A stretch of DNA of 64,000 nt from Tupaia tana (GCA_026018925.1 JAKSZU010000016.1:29974877-30038876), one strand, 5' to 3'. Counted from the first letter of the stretch, positions 1-10,803 are shown. A program made the numbers and translations. Notes: a model not told the origin generated them from the letters alone.

Positions 1-283
1 GCTCCCTAACAAACTTTAAAACAAACAAACAAAAAAAAGGAAGCATCAATTTGCCACGAATTTAACTGAATCATCCTAAAAATGCTTAAGATATCTATAG
101 GATTAAAGATTATTCAGCAAACAATCAACAGAATCCAATAAAAATTATTAGATTTGCAAACAAGAAAATATTTTTCATAATTTACAGAAATACCAGTCCA
201 TAAAAATTTACTTGGAAAATGTATGTATTGGGTAGACAAAGACATTAAATGAATTATTATAACTATATTTAATATACAAAGGA
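1..283 (+). repeat. Old L1, 5' part of nested outer copy
   Basis: AT-rich sequence. Its last 60 bases (about 225-283) resemble the region upstream of the ORF1 coiled coil in old mammalian L1 elements (L1M class, from memory). It continues after the SINEs at 1383. No open frame survives. The first 200 bases are assigned mainly by continuity and are less certain. Confidence 0.45.
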
Positions 284-540
284 GGGACCAGCAGATGGTG
301 TGATGGTTACGTCACTGGACTCCCACCTAGTCGACCGTGGTTCAAGTCCTGGACCCGGAGACTTAGAACTCACATTAGGTATGTGTGTGTGTAAGCCCAA
401 AATCCCATGAGGAGAATGGAAGAGATGGGATTGCAGTGTGGCCATCCCTCCTGGGGGGTGATTTCTTACGATCTGTTTCTCTATCTCACCCACGAGCCGT
501 ATAATAAAAATCTCTCTCTAAAAAAATAAATAAATAAATA
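284..540 (+). mobile_element. SINE-A copy
   Basis: Begins GGGACCAGCAGATGG, with a B-box-like GGTTCAAGTCC near 340 and the body marks GGAGAATGGAAGAGATGGG and CATCCCTCCTGGGGGG. The 3' end is an AAATAAATA tail that runs into a TA/TG microsatellite. Diverged from the youngest copies, so probably old within the family. Confidence 0.85.
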
Positions 541-699
541 TGTGTGTGTATATATATATATATTTATATGTGTGTGTGAGTATATATATATACATATATA
601 GAGAGATATATGTGTGTGTATATATATTTATAAGTATACATAATATATATTTATTTATATGTATATATTATGTATACATATAAATATATATATATTTAT

Positions 700-770
<71 letters not shown>

Positions 771-772
771 AA
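540..772. repeat. Compound TG/TA/CA/GA microsatellite
   Basis: A run of TG and TA dinucleotides, then (CA)n at about 703-722, (TA)n at 723-746 and (GA)n at 747-770. It starts at the A-rich tail of the preceding SINE, a usual nucleation point for microsatellites. Open frames across it are only dinucleotide repeats. Confidence 0.9.
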
Positions 773-852
773 AGAAATGAAACTAGGAAAATGATCAAAG
801 AGATTAAATAGAGGCACAAAACTAAGGAAAGAAAATACCCAAATTTGACTTT

Positions 853-1095
853 GTATTTTAGAAAGATATTTTTGCCATAGGTGTGTGCACTCAGTAGAGA
901 GACAGAGACAGAAAGCAAGAAATCGCCCTCTGGGGGAATAGTCACAGCATAGTCCTTTCTCCTCCATTCTCTTCTCAGGATTTTGAGCACGCACATGCAC
1001 CCGGCATTGAGTTTCAAGCTGCCAGGTCTGGAACTCCAACCTTGCTCAACTATGTGAGTCCAGCACCTTAACCACTATGCCATCTTCTGGTCTCC
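853..1095 (-). mobile_element. SINE-A copy (minus), first of two at one target
   Basis: Reading minus, the head is at 1095 (tRNA-like, complement of CATCTTCTGGTCTCC) and the tail lies near 861-875, where TTTTTGCCATAGG is visible. It is flanked by AAATTTGACTTT at 841-852 and 1096-1107. Confidence 0.8.
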
Positions 1096-1108
1096 AAATT
1101 TGACTTTT

Positions 1109-1368
1109 TAAAAACATTTTCTTGCCTTCATTCATGATAGAGTGCATGTGTGTGCACATAAGAGTATGTATGTGTGTGAGAGTGAGGAACACCCTTCACA
1201 GGATCTGGTCACACTGTGATCCTCTTTCTCCAGTTGTTCAGATCCTGGGCATTCACGGATATGACTGGTGTGCTTCAGGAGGACCAGGCTAGGGATGTGA
1301 ACTGCGATCTTCTAGAACCCAGCTTCCCTTGAGCAGCACATTACCACTGTGCCATGGAGCCAAACCCC
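1109..1368 (-). mobile_element. SINE-C copy (minus), second at same target
   Basis: Minus-strand head GGGGTTTGGCTCCATGGCAC near 1368, resembling the plus copy at 2050. It is flanked by AAATTTGACTTT at 1096-1107 and 1369-1380, so it shares its target site with the adjacent SINE-A. Older and more diverged. Confidence 0.65.
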
Positions 1369-1382
1369 AAATTTGACTTTTA

Positions 1383-1727
1383 AAGATGAAAACTACAATG
1401 TCTGAGATGGAAAACATGTATAGCAGGGATTAATAAGTAGTATATTAAGTACTAGATAAGATTAGCAAACTTGAAGATATAAATGGTACAGAATGAAATA
1501 CAGAGAGGAAAATAGATAAAAAGATAATGAAACATCATAGTCTGAGAGACAGCTTCTAGCAGCTTAACCATAATAAAGGCCCTTGGGAAAACTGAAAAAA
1601 ATAATGCCACAAATTTTATGAAGACAATTATCTCACAGATTCAAAATCTCAATGATCCAAATAATGAAGATCAAAAAGACAATAGATTTTTCATCAGAAA
1701 CAACATATGCCAGAAAGGGCAGCAACA
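1383..1727 (+). repeat. Old L1, ORF1 region (outer copy continued)
   Basis: Contains GATGAAAACTACAATGTCTG and following text that I recognise as the ORF1 coiled-coil region of L1M-class elements. It has many stops and indels. Broken at 1728 by a SINE-A and resumes at about 2010. Confidence 0.6.
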
Positions 1728-2010
1728 GGGACCAGCAGTTGGCGTAATGGCTATGTCAGTGGACTCCAATGTAGTTGACGGCAGTTTGAGTCCCAGACCC
1801 CGTGGCTTAAACACACGCCGGGTGAGTATGTGTGCGTGCCCAAGATCCTGAGAGGAAAATGAAGGAGAAGGGATTGTGGCGTGGCCATCCCCCCTTGGGG
1901 GGAGGGGTGATTCCTTGTTTTCTATCTCTGTCTCTCTCTGTTTTTCTGGCGAGCACACATGTCCTATAGCAAAATCCTCTTAAAAAAAAAAAAAAAAAGA
2001 AAGAAAAAAA
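1728..2010 (+). mobile_element. SINE-A copy
   Basis: Head GGGACCAGCAGTTGGCGTAATGG, CATCCCCCCTTGGGGGGAGG in the body, CCTATAGCAAAATCC near the end and a poly(A) tail at 1981-1998. GCAGCAAC repeats on both sides (about 1720 and 2013), the likely TSD. Confidence 0.88.
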
Positions 2011-2049
2011 GTGCAGCAACCAATTGAAAATACTGAAATGATTAAAACA

Positions 2050-2310
2050 GGGCTGGCTCCATAACACAGTGGTATTGTGCTGCTAAAGAGAAGCTAGATT
2101 CCACACAGCATATGCAGTTCAAATCCCCAGCCTAGTCAGCTCAAAACATGCCAGATGTGTGTATGCATGCCCAGGATCTGATGGGCTGAAAGACTAGAGG
2201 AAGGACATCACAGCATGGGTAGATTCTGCCAGTGGGTGCTCATCTCTCTTACTCATGTGTGTGTGCATTGGTCTATAACGAATAAAGGAAAAAAAAAAAT
2301 GAAACCTCCC
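2050..2310 (+). mobile_element. SINE-C copy
   Basis: Head GGCTGGCTCCATAACACAGTGG, B-box-like CAGTTCAAATCC near 2115, a body with CATGCCCAGGATCTGATGG and a tail AATAAAGGAAAAAAAAAA. It is the plus-strand counterpart of the copy at 1109-1368. Confidence 0.65.
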
Positions 2311-2473
2311 CCCACAAATAAATCAAAAAACAGGTCTGCCTAGATTTCTGTAACTAACTACAACATGTTACAGAAGTAAAGGCATAATAAGAACTTCTCA
2401 GACATTTTTAGTTGAAAGAATTCTACACTAGCAGGGGCACACTGTATGTAAGTTTAAAGAAAGAAAGAAAATT
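2311..2473 (+). repeat. Old L1, late ORF1 region (outer copy)
   Basis: The text around 2396-2450 (AACTTCTCAGACATTTTTAG onward) matches the end of ORF1 in old L1 elements by eye. It sits between SINEs and continues at 2721. Confidence 0.5.
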
Positions 2474-2720
2474 GGGACCAGCAATTGATGTAATGGTTAC
2501 ATCACTAGACTCCCATGTAATCGCCTTCGGTTCAAGTCTTGGACCCAGGGCTTAAAGTTCACAACAGGTGCTTGAGTGTGCATGCCCAAGATCCCAAGCA
2601 GAGAATGGAGAAGGGGTTGTGGCGTGGTCATTCCCCCTGGATTTCTTGCTTTCTGTCTCTCTGTCTCTTTCTATCTAAAAAGCACATGCACCCTATAGCA
2701 AAAAATTTCTCAAAAAAAAA
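2474..2720 (+). mobile_element. SINE-A copy with clear TSD
   Basis: Head GGGACCAGCAATTGATGTAATGG, tail CCCTATAGCAAAAAATTTCTC plus A-run. AGAAAGAAAATT lies before the head (about 2462-2473) and after the tail (about 2721-2732). Confidence 0.88.
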
Positions 2721-2796
2721 AGAAAGAAAATTTTATGAGACGAAAGTACAGATCTATACAAAGGCATGAAGAACACCAGAACTGGTAATTACATTG
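2721..2796 (+). repeat. Old L1, ORF1/ORF2 junction (outer copy)
   Basis: CAGATCTATACAAAGGCATG and AACACCAGAACTGGTAA resemble the segment just after ORF1 in L1M elements. The outer copy then breaks at about 2797, where a different L1 3' end begins, and resumes near 4320. Confidence 0.5.
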
Positions 2797-3582
2797 GTTA
2801 GCACAAATTACAATATTTATCATTTAATGTTTGTAAAGGGGAATGCATTGAAAGAATGAGAAGACAAATCACAAACGTGGAGAAAATATCTGGGCAAAAG
2901 AACTCCACAAATTCTTCACCAAAGCAGAAATAAAGATGCCCAAAATCCTTGACATTTTTTAATATATCATTAGAAAATTGCAAATCAAAACAATGAGATA
3001 CTACTGTACATCAATTAGAATGACAAAAATCTAAAGCAATGATAACAAGAAATGCTGGCAAGGATGTGGAACAAAAACTCTCATTCACTAACACTAGGAA
3101 TGCAAATTGGTGTAGCCACTTTAGAATACAGTTTGGCAATTTTTCACAAAACTAAACATACTCTTACCATAAAATCTGGCAGTGATGCTCACTGATTTTA
3201 CTCAAATGAGTTGAAAAATTTTTCCATGCAAAAACCTACATATGTATAGTTTCCTTATATGCAACTTTGTTTATTATTGCCAAAACTTGGAAGAAACCAA
3301 TATAATTTTCAGTAGGTGAGTGGATAAACTTTGGTATATCCAGGCAATGTAATATTATCTAATATTAAAAAGAAATGAGCCATTAAGGCATGACAAGACG
3401 TGGAGGAACTTTAGATGGTAGTACGAAGTGAAAGAATCTAACTTGAAAAGAATACATATGACAGGATTCTAACAATATTACGTTCTGGAAAAGACAAGAC
3501 TATGAAGACAGTAAAAGAATTATCAGGGCTTACAAGGGGATAGTAGGGAAGGAAGGATGAATAGTCAGAGAACAGAGGACTT
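2797..3582 (+). repeat. Old L1 3' end, end of ORF2 (inner copy)
   Basis: Degenerate ORF2 C-terminal sequence: GCAAATCAAAACAATGAGAT followed by the TACATCAATTAGAATG block typical of L1 ORF2. Many stops. It continues beyond the SINE at 3583-3836. Its position between halves of the outer L1 suggests it inserted there. Confidence 0.75.
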
Positions 3583-3836
3583 TTTTTTTTTTTGGAGAGG
3601 TTTTTTGCTACAGGGCACGTGCGCTCGCCAGACAGAGAAAGAGAGACAGAAAGCGAGAAATCACCCCCCGGGGGGATGGCCACACCACAATCCCTTCTTC
3701 TCCATTCTCCTCTCAGGATCTTGGGCATGCACACACACGCACCCTTTGTGAGTTTAAGCCACCGCATCTGGGACTTGAACCGCGGTCGACTACATGGGAG
3801 TCCAGCGACATAGCCATTACACTAACTGCTGGTCCC
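3583..3836 (-). mobile_element. SINE-A copy (minus) with long TSD
   Basis: Poly(T) at 3581-3593, GCTACAGGGCACGTGCGCTC near the tail and the head complement AACTGCTGGTCCC at 3824-3836. GAGAACAGAGGACTTTT is repeated at 3568 and 3837. Well preserved, so a fairly recent insertion into the old L1. Confidence 0.93.
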
Positions 3837-4128
3837 GAGAACAGAGGACTTTTGAGGGCAGTAGAACTATTCTGTATGATAGTATTATGAGGGATATACA
3901 CATCATTACATATCTGTCAAAATCCATAAAATGTACATCAAGCGTGAATCCTAATGTAAACCACAGACTTTGAGTGATTATGCCATTGTAGGTTCATCAA
4001 TCTTAACAAATGTATCAACCTGGATGTTGATAATGGAAGAAGCAATGCATATATATGAAAAAGCTCTGGATGTTTTGTTCATTTTTGCTGCAAACATAAA
4101 ACTGCTTTAAGAAACAAGTCTAATTTTA
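3837..4128 (+). repeat. Old L1 3' UTR (inner copy)
   Basis: The typical end of an old L1: a stretch with GTTCATCAATCTTAACAAATG and GCATATATATGAAAAAGCTC, closing with AAACTGCTTTAAGAAACAAG. No poly(A) remains. Confidence 0.7.
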
Positions 4129-4308
4129 GGAGTTGGCAAGGGGTGTGGTGGTTAAAGGTGTTGGACGCCCAAATGGCTGACTGCAGTTGCGGTCCCGGAC
4201 CTGGTGGCTTGCTTTCTCACTTTCCCTCTCTCTCTGTCTTTCTTGGGTCAAATTTAAAAAATAATAATAAATAAAGTTGAATGAAATAATTCTTTAAAAA
4301 AAGAAAGA
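4129..4308 (+). mobile_element. SINE-B copy
   Basis: Head with GGTGTGGTGGTTAAAGGTG (A box), then GGTGGCTTGCTTTCTCAC and the end GGTCAAATTTAAAAAATAAT with an A/T-rich tail. TCTAATTTT flanks both sides (about 4120 and 4311). Confidence 0.85.
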
Positions 4309-4319
4309 ACTCTAATTTT

Positions 4320-4546
4320 TAAAGAAGAGATGGGGCTATTTAAGACAAAATATAATTTATTATATAAACAAATGAATGGAAAATCTAGTTTAAAGAATGG
4401 GGAAGACAAATATGGATGTATATGGTCAAAGAATTCTTATATGTGAATGATATAATATCACTTGAATGTAAAATATTAGGACTAACTGACACATACTACA
4501 AATCTAAAAATAAGCACTAAAATAATACAACAAAGAGTTGTAGTTA
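4320..4546 (+). repeat. Old L1, start of ORF2 region (outer copy resumed)
   Basis: The text at 4400-4535 (GGTATAATATCACTTG-like block, then ACTAAAATAATACAACAAAGAG) matches the inter-ORF/early ORF2 sequence of L1M elements by eye. It follows on from 2796 once the inner L1 is removed. Confidence 0.5.
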
Positions 4547-4790
4547 GGGCCTGCTTGCTGGCACAATGGTTAAGTGATACTCACACAAAGCTGGATCCAT
4601 ATGGAAAATTGCAGGTTTGGTTTTCCACTCAACCTGCTTGGGATCCCAGATGGCTGGGAAGGCTGTGGTGGGTTGGGGCAGAGGAGGGTGAGAAGTGTGG
4701 TTGGAGCGTGGGACTCTATTGAAGGTGTTTGTCTTTTTCCTTCTGTCTTTGACTCTTACTCTCATGAAAGAAATAAACCTAAAAAAAAAA
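4547..4790 (+). mobile_element. SINE-C copy
   Basis: Head GGGCCTGCTTGCTGGCACAATGG, B-box-like CAGGTTTGGTTTTCC and a tail AAATAAACCTAAAAAAAAAA. Near-match TGTAGTTAG/TGTAGGTAG on the two sides is a possible TSD. Confidence 0.65.
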
Positions 4791-4830
4791 TGTAGGTAGT
4801 GTGGCAACAAGTAAATAAAATGTAATTTAA

Positions 4831-5015
4831 TGGGCCAGCAGATGGCATGGTACGTTGGGGCACTGGACTCCTACATGGCCGAATAAAGTTTGAGTCTCAG
4901 ACCTGGTGGCTTGCTTTCTCACTTTCCTTTTCTCTGTCTTTCTCTGGTCAAATTAAAAATAATAATAAAATAAAATGAGTAATTATTTTAAAAAGAATTT
5001 TAAAAGGTTTTTTAA
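4831..5015 (+). mobile_element. SINE-B copy
   Basis: Head GGGCCAGCAGATGGCATGG, GGTGGCTTGCTTTCTCACTT and the end GGTCAAATTAAAAATAAT. AATGTAATTTAA (4819) and AATGCAATTTAA (5017) are the TSD with one change. Confidence 0.85.
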
Positions 5016-5540
5016 AAATGCAATTTAAAAAAAATCCTTAATTCAAAAGGCAAAATAGAGGAAAAAAATGGAGGAAACAAAATTTAAAACAAATAGAACA
5101 ATTTTATACCAAATGTTATCAATCATCCTGTATAACATGATTTATATACCAATTAAAATGAGGATATTATCATATTGCCTAGGAAGCAAGATCTTATTGA
5201 AATTGACTCTAAATATAAAGACATTAGTAGATTAAAAGTAAAATTGTTATCTGACCAGAACAAAATTAAATTAGAAATACATAACAGAAAAAAAATCTTG
5301 AAAATCCCAAATGTTGGAAGATAGTAACATATTTCTAAATAATTTATAAGTAAAATTTTTTAAAAAAAGAAAAAGTATTTTGAGGACAATAAGAATTAAA
5401 ATAAAAGATATGTAGAAAAAATTTTAATAGTCTCAGTTTCTGAGGTCAAATTAGAACCAAAAGCAAATGTAATTATATCCCAAGGAAGAAGAAGGAAATA
5501 GTAACGGTCCTGAGGGATTTTAAGCACTGGGATGAGAGAG
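5016..5540 (+). repeat. Old L1, early ORF2 (outer copy end)
   Basis: TAAATATAAAGACATTAGTAG and AAATTAGAAATACATAACAG are recognisable ORF2 segments in sense orientation, with a jump between endonuclease and later text near 5260 that suggests an internal deletion. It fades at about 5500. Confidence 0.55.
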
Positions 5541-5647
5541 TGGAAAAGTGCTGACGGATGTTGTGAGGGGGCATGGCCATTGTGCTTAGGTCACTGTGTT
5601 TGCTGTTAGGCCATGGTTTGCTAATTGCACTTATCGAAGTTAGTATT

Positions 5648-5909
5648 GGGACCAGCAGTTAGCATAATGGCTATGTCGCTGGACTCCCATGTAGTCGATC
5701 GCAGTTCGAGTCACAGACCTGGTGGCTTAAACTCACGCCGGGCGCGTGTGTGTGCGTGCCCAAGATCCTGAGAGGAGAATGGAGGAGAAGGGATTGTGAC
5801 CTGGCCATCTCCCTTGGGGGGTGATTTCTCACTTTCTTTCTCTCTGCCCCTCTCTGTCTTTCTGGTGAGTACACGTGCCCTATAGCAAAAACCTCTCCAA
5901 AAAAAAAAA
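5648..5909 (+). mobile_element. SINE-A copy
   Basis: GGGACCAGCAGTTAGCATAATGG head, B box GTTCGAGTCACAG, CCCTATAGCAAAAACCTCTCC and poly(A). GAAGTTAGT/AAAGTTAGT lie on the two sides. Confidence 0.92.
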
Positions 5910-6286
5910 ACAAAGTTAGTCTTCTACCCAAGCATAATTATCAAAGATGGCTCCCATCCTTGAGAGGAACATCCCTAGGCTGTAAAACTGAAAGATGCCA
6001 AGAAAATATTTACATCTCTAAGGAGCAGAGAAAGAGGTTACTATTAGGAGTCTGTGAAAGGAAATCTAGCAAAAGGGAGAGCAGGTGCCTATGTAGTCAT
6101 GAAGTCTGTCTGAAGGTTAGTCATGTCAGGGAAATATTAAGGTCCTCCTGGCCAATGGCTAAAATATTTGTATCCACTATTTATTTATTCAATTATTCCT
6201 CTTTGCAAAGACCAATGCCTTGTACATGCTTAATGCTCAGTAAATATTTACTAGAAACACAAAATGTTAAAAGTAGAAAAGACCTT

Positions 6287-6485
6287 GGGGCCAGATAATA
6301 GCATGGTGGTAACCCAACTGGACCCACATGGGAAGGTACCAGGTTTACCTCCTCCCTGTTTATGCCAGGCATAAGTGTGCATGCCCATAATCTTGGCTGG
6401 CTGAGGATAGGCATAGGATTACAGTGTGAAGGCCTTGTTAGTGCTTCTTTCTTTCTCTCTCACTCTCTCAGAATAAATAAATAAA
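6287..6485 (+). mobile_element. SINE-C copy
   Basis: Head GGGGCCAGATAATAGCATGG, a short body with CATGCCCATAATCTTGGC, a CT-rich stretch and an AATAAATAAATAAAC tail. Intermediate between SINE-C and SINE-A. Confidence 0.65.
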
Positions 6486-6489
6486 CTTA

Positions 6490-7080
6490 GTACAATAGAA
6501 AAAATCTTAATTCTTCCAACCCAACCTCCCATTACAATACTAGTACATATAAAATATATAATATAACATATATCATACAGTGTGATAAATTACTACATGT
6601 ATGATAGAAAGGTAAATACAATTTCTAAACAATGCCTTTGTGCTACGGAAGTCTGTTTTAGATATTTAGACATATTTTTAAAAGTCGAAGCATAGGCTTT
6701 GATCCTACTAGCTTTTCCTTAGATCTTCAAAGACTCTGTAGTTGGTAAAAGTTTAAATCAGCTTGAAAGATAAAGGTCTTCAAGGATATGAATCATCCTG
6801 ATATTATTCCCAAGCACATCGCACTTTATAGCGCAAAATGTTGTCACCTTTCTTAAACCAGAAATGATATTTTTTACGTGGTAATATCTAAGACAAATCA
6901 ATTTATACCTTTTCAGAATGAAGGTGTGGCAACAAGTTATTTGGGGAAAGAAAACAAAGAAAAATATGTAAGTATATAATTTGCTGGCTTTCCTTTTCCA
7001 GATTTCATCACTTCTCTTCAACAATGACCCACAGTCATTAAGAAGTCTTGCATGTCAATCTAATAACCATATTTTAAAAG
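6490..7080. other. Unassigned AT-rich sequence
   Basis: I see no recognisable repeat, exon or RNA gene here, apart from a short TA-rich run near 6545-6580. Confidence 0.4.
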
Positions 7081-7090
7081 TTGTTTCCAA

Positions 7091-7287
7091 GGGACTGGCA
7101 GGCGGCACGGTGGTTAAGGGTGCTGGACTCCCACGTGGCTGACTATGGTTTGAGTCCCTGACCTGTTGGCTTGTTTTCTCTCTTTCTCTCTCTCTTTCTC
7201 TCTCTCTTTCTTGCTCACTCACTCACTCTGTACCTCTGTGATCAAATTAAAAATAAATAAAGTTAAATTAAATAGTAATTAAAAAAA
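7091..7287 (+). mobile_element. SINE-B copy with perfect TSD
   Basis: Head GGGACTGGCAGGCGGCACGG, an expanded CT/CTCA stretch (7180-7235) and an A/T-rich tail. TTGTTTCCAA occurs at 7081-7090 and 7288-7297. Confidence 0.9.
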
Positions 7288-7297
7288 TTGTTTCCAA

Positions 7298-8035
7298 AAC
7301 TATACAAACCTTTCTTAACTATCCTGCTTATCAAGTATTTTGTATGTGATAAAAATCTATACTATTTTAAAGACCACATTTATTGAAGTCTTAAAAAAAT
7401 TCTACTTTTGAGATTTACATAAAAAATGAATCATGCAAACTAACTAGTTTGCAATATTTGTAACACAAAGATTTCTGTCAAAAAAACAGTTGGAAATAAC
7501 ATGCTGTTTGCAATGTAATTGTTACTATTCACTAAAGCAGAAAAGGCAAATGCAGGGAACTTAAAGGCTGACAGCCTAGTCATTTAAAACTACAGGTTGT
7601 CTTAGGAATGACAATGGTTTTGAAATTCAGCTCAACCCATGCCGAGAAGTTGCTAGCTCTAGATATTGGAGAATATTTAACACTTTCATTGAATACTTTA
7701 TTTTCCTTTCTTTCTTTTATCCTCAGAACATTTCAACTGGCCAGGAAATCTTAGCCACATTTTTATGAAGTCCATGAAATATTCAAACAGGCACTGGTCT
7801 TTGCAGACAGCTTCTGGAATCTTGATTTTTAATGAGGACATTTGTTAAAACGTGTATAATCGAAAGAACTTTAAAATCCACAATGTGTTTCTTCTGCTAG
7901 GAAAAAAATAATAACAGAATATACAGCTATAAATCTGGTGCATATAATTGTTAGATGCCAACATGTTTGCGTAAGGTAATTATGTTATCATTAAAATAAT
8001 CTGTTCTTATTCTGAAATTGGGATTGTCCTTTTTG
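7298..8035. other. Unassigned sequence
   Basis: No SINE, L1 or coding frame seen. Moderately complex AT-rich sequence that could be unique DNA. Confidence 0.4.
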
Positions 8036-9190
8036 GAGTGGCTGACCTAAACTAGTCTCAGGCCTATGTCTCCCACTGTGGGCACTTGTCACTGACAAAC
8101 ACCTCCTCCTTGACCGAACTAGTCAGGTTACTTTGAATTCTTTTCTTGACTAGGTCTCCACTTTGGCCCCATCTTTGCTGGGCTTCTGTAGACAGCATGA
8201 TGCTCACAAATGGATTCTGTAATGACAAGCCTACACCAGCAGTAAAAAGTGTGACATGTACACATTCCAATTCCACCCTTCATCTGTCAAACTGAAGGGA
8301 CTTAATGGAAATGCCCTGAAGAAGTAAGAAAACACCCAGGCCTGATAACTCCAGACATACTGGTCACCTAAGCAGAGAGGGACAGACTTGCCCTGTGCTA
8401 AGCTTAGACACAGGTGCTAATCTAAGAGACTCTGCCCACTTTGGTGCAGAAAAGGAGCCCTCTCAAAAGCCATTTTGCTATTCACTCCTAATACTGTCAC
8501 CAGAACACATGGCTCCCCACTACATCAAAAGACTTACGGAACTTGGTCGCTGAAACTCAGCCCTAGACTGGCTACCTCCATCCTGGCCTCAGTGCCCATT
8601 CTTGGACCCTTCTTCAGACTTCAGGAACAGATCAGACTGGCTCCCTCCCTTGAAGGGTAACAGACACTTGGAAATCTGAAGAACCATGACTGGCTCTATG
8701 TTTCCAGAAACTGCTCAGGGTGATTGGCTAGTGTGAGTTGTTCTCATCCCTTGACCTGACTGCTTTGCTGTGCTAAATTTTATGCTATGCAATAAAGTAC
8801 GTCATTGCAGAAAGACACAAACATGTGTGGGGTCTGATGCCTTCACTTGTGATAGCTTCCCCAGCCTAATTCTAGCAAGAATTCTGCTAAGTCAGTTCAG
8901 GAGAATTCCCTCATCCTTGACATAGGATCACCTTTGATAGTTGGTCAGATTCTTCACCCTCATCATGCCTTAGGTATGTGTGATCCTGAATGTCTCCTCT
9001 TAGTAATTTTCCATTCACACACCCCTCCCGACCCCCTACTTGGCTGTGAATCCCCACTTGATCTTCTTGTATTTGGAAGTGAGCACAAATCAACACTGAA
9101 GTATCTTTTTTTCCCCATTGGGATAGTTTTTGAATTAAATCTGGTTTAACCACTTTTACTACCCTTTACCTCTGGATTTCTTTAACATCC
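8036..9190 (+). mobile_element. Possible old LTR or ERV-derived stretch
   Basis: Less AT-rich than its surroundings, with AATAAA at 8790-8795 placed as in an LTR and further plausible LTR/leader-like text to about 9190. It has no long open frame. The impression rests on composition and vague similarity to class I LTRs. It could instead be unique sequence. Confidence 0.3.
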
Positions 9191-9768
9191 TTACTGGTAG
9201 CATTATCTTGGAGTTAATTTGGCTTCTCTGATGCCCATGTTTGTGCTGTATCTGCTACAGAGATCTTCATAAAGGTTTGAGCAGTTGGTCAGGGGTCTTA
9301 GCTACACTCATTTTGATTTTGTGGTCTGACCGCACATCAGGGAAAGATCAGGTACAATCTCCACTCTGTATAACCTACTCTTTTCAAATCTCTCTCTGCT
9401 CACACCCCCGCCCCCGCCCCTCACTAAACTTTGAGCTACAGGTACTCAAGAACCAGAGATAGAATGCTTACTGATTATTTTTCTCAATAATATATATCAG
9501 CCTAATTTACAGATAATTCAGATATCACCTGATCTACTACCCTTTGACAAATGAGGACACTGAAATGTAAGATTTTGTTTTTCTACTTAATGGTAAATTT
9601 AGTGTTAGAAACCAACTCAAAGTAGTTTCAATTCCAGGTCATTTCTGGCACATTATCTCATATTTCATATTTTCTGATAATTCATACTCTTTTATTACAG
9701 TGATATTGCATACACTGTTGATGTCCTGAAGTGCCTTCAACAATGTAACATCTACTACGTTTGGCATT
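9191..9768. other. Unassigned, possible ERV leader plus unique sequence
   Basis: Includes a C-rich run (ACCCCCGCCCCCGCCCCTC at about 9404-9422). No gene or clear repeat identified. The first 200 bases may continue the LTR-like stretch. Confidence 0.3.
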
Positions 9769-9769
9769 G

Positions 9770-10013
9770 TTTTTTTTAGGTTTTTGTCATAGGGTTTGTG
9801 TGCTTGCTGGAGATAGTGAAAGGGAAAGTAAAGTAATCAAATCATGACCCTTTCTCCTCCATTCTTTTCCTAGGACTTTTACCCACACATACACATGGGC
9901 CCCGATTGCACATGGGTCTAGCATTACTTTCAAGCTACCAGGTCTGGGACTGGGAACACGGTTGACCACATGGGAGCCCAGGTCCTTAACCACCATGCCA
10001 CCTGCTAGACCCT
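9770..10013 (-). mobile_element. SINE-A copy (minus)
   Basis: Poly(T) at 9770-9777, TTTTTGTCATAGGG near the tail and the head complement GCCACCTGCTAGACCC near 10013. Diverged from the young copies and slightly shortened in the body. Confidence 0.8.
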
Positions 10014-10243
10014 TGGGCATTCCTTTTTAAGAGATGACTAGAATAGGACATTACCCACTCAGTCTTAAACACATGAAAAAGAAATTGTATTACTAGAATA
10101 GTATTAATATTTAATTACCATCACAAGTTATAACTGAAACATTATTATGTCCCTGTATGAGTTGTTAAAAAAAAAATCTTAGAGTCTTTACTTTCTAATT
10201 TAAATTTCAGACTTCATTAAAATACTTACAAAGCCAAATAAGA

Positions 10244-10492
10244 GGGCCAGCTGGTGGCATGATGAAGATGGCTAGATTTCACATGGCTGTGTGGTTCAAG
10301 TCTCAGACCTGGCAGCATGAAAAACAAGCCCAGCACATGTGCATGGAGGTCCCAAATCCCAGGAAGAGAATGAAAGAGAAAGGATTGTGGCATAGCCATC
10401 CACCTAGGGGTTGCTTTTCTCACTCTCTCTTTCTCTCTTTCTCTCTCTAGTGAGCACACACACCCTCTGGAAAATTAGACAAATAAAAAAGA
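10244..10492 (+). mobile_element. SINE-A copy
   Basis: Head GGGCCAGCTGGTGGCATGATG, CATCCACCTAGGGG in the body, a long CT stretch and an AATAAAAAAG tail. Diverged. Confidence 0.82.
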
Positions 10493-10803
10493 GAAACAAA
10501 ATAATATCTTGGAGATGAAAGATACAGAACAACCTAGACCTTGGGTGATTGCTTCTAGTAAAATTCCCCCATATACCCTGGCTGATAGCTTCTCAGAAAA
10601 TGCCCCTCAAATGTGACTGAATTTGCAAGGCAGAATTGAGAAATAACAGACATGATGTTTTCACTTCTGCTAACACACACACACACACAGCACTAAAACC
10701 TCAGCACACTATCAGATAGATACAAGATGAAATGGAAGCTGGATTTCATCCTCATTTTGTCTGTTTTCAGTAGTTTTATAGAGAATAAAATGTTTTCTCT
10801 TAC

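Noticed and set aside
655..1039. Two overlapping 120-codon minus frames with membrane-like repeats
   Set aside because: Dinucleotide microsatellite (IYIYI, CVCVC, SLSLS) read into a SINE.
3650..3680. Repeated short palindromes with regular spacing, checked as a CRISPR-like array
   Set aside because: The CCCCCC/GGGGGG palindromes belong to dispersed SINEs kilobases apart; no spacers or cas genes, and the genome is mammalian.
9400..9425. C-rich tract as a minus-strand G-quadruplex
   Set aside because: Only three clear runs of five C; does not meet a four-run pattern well.
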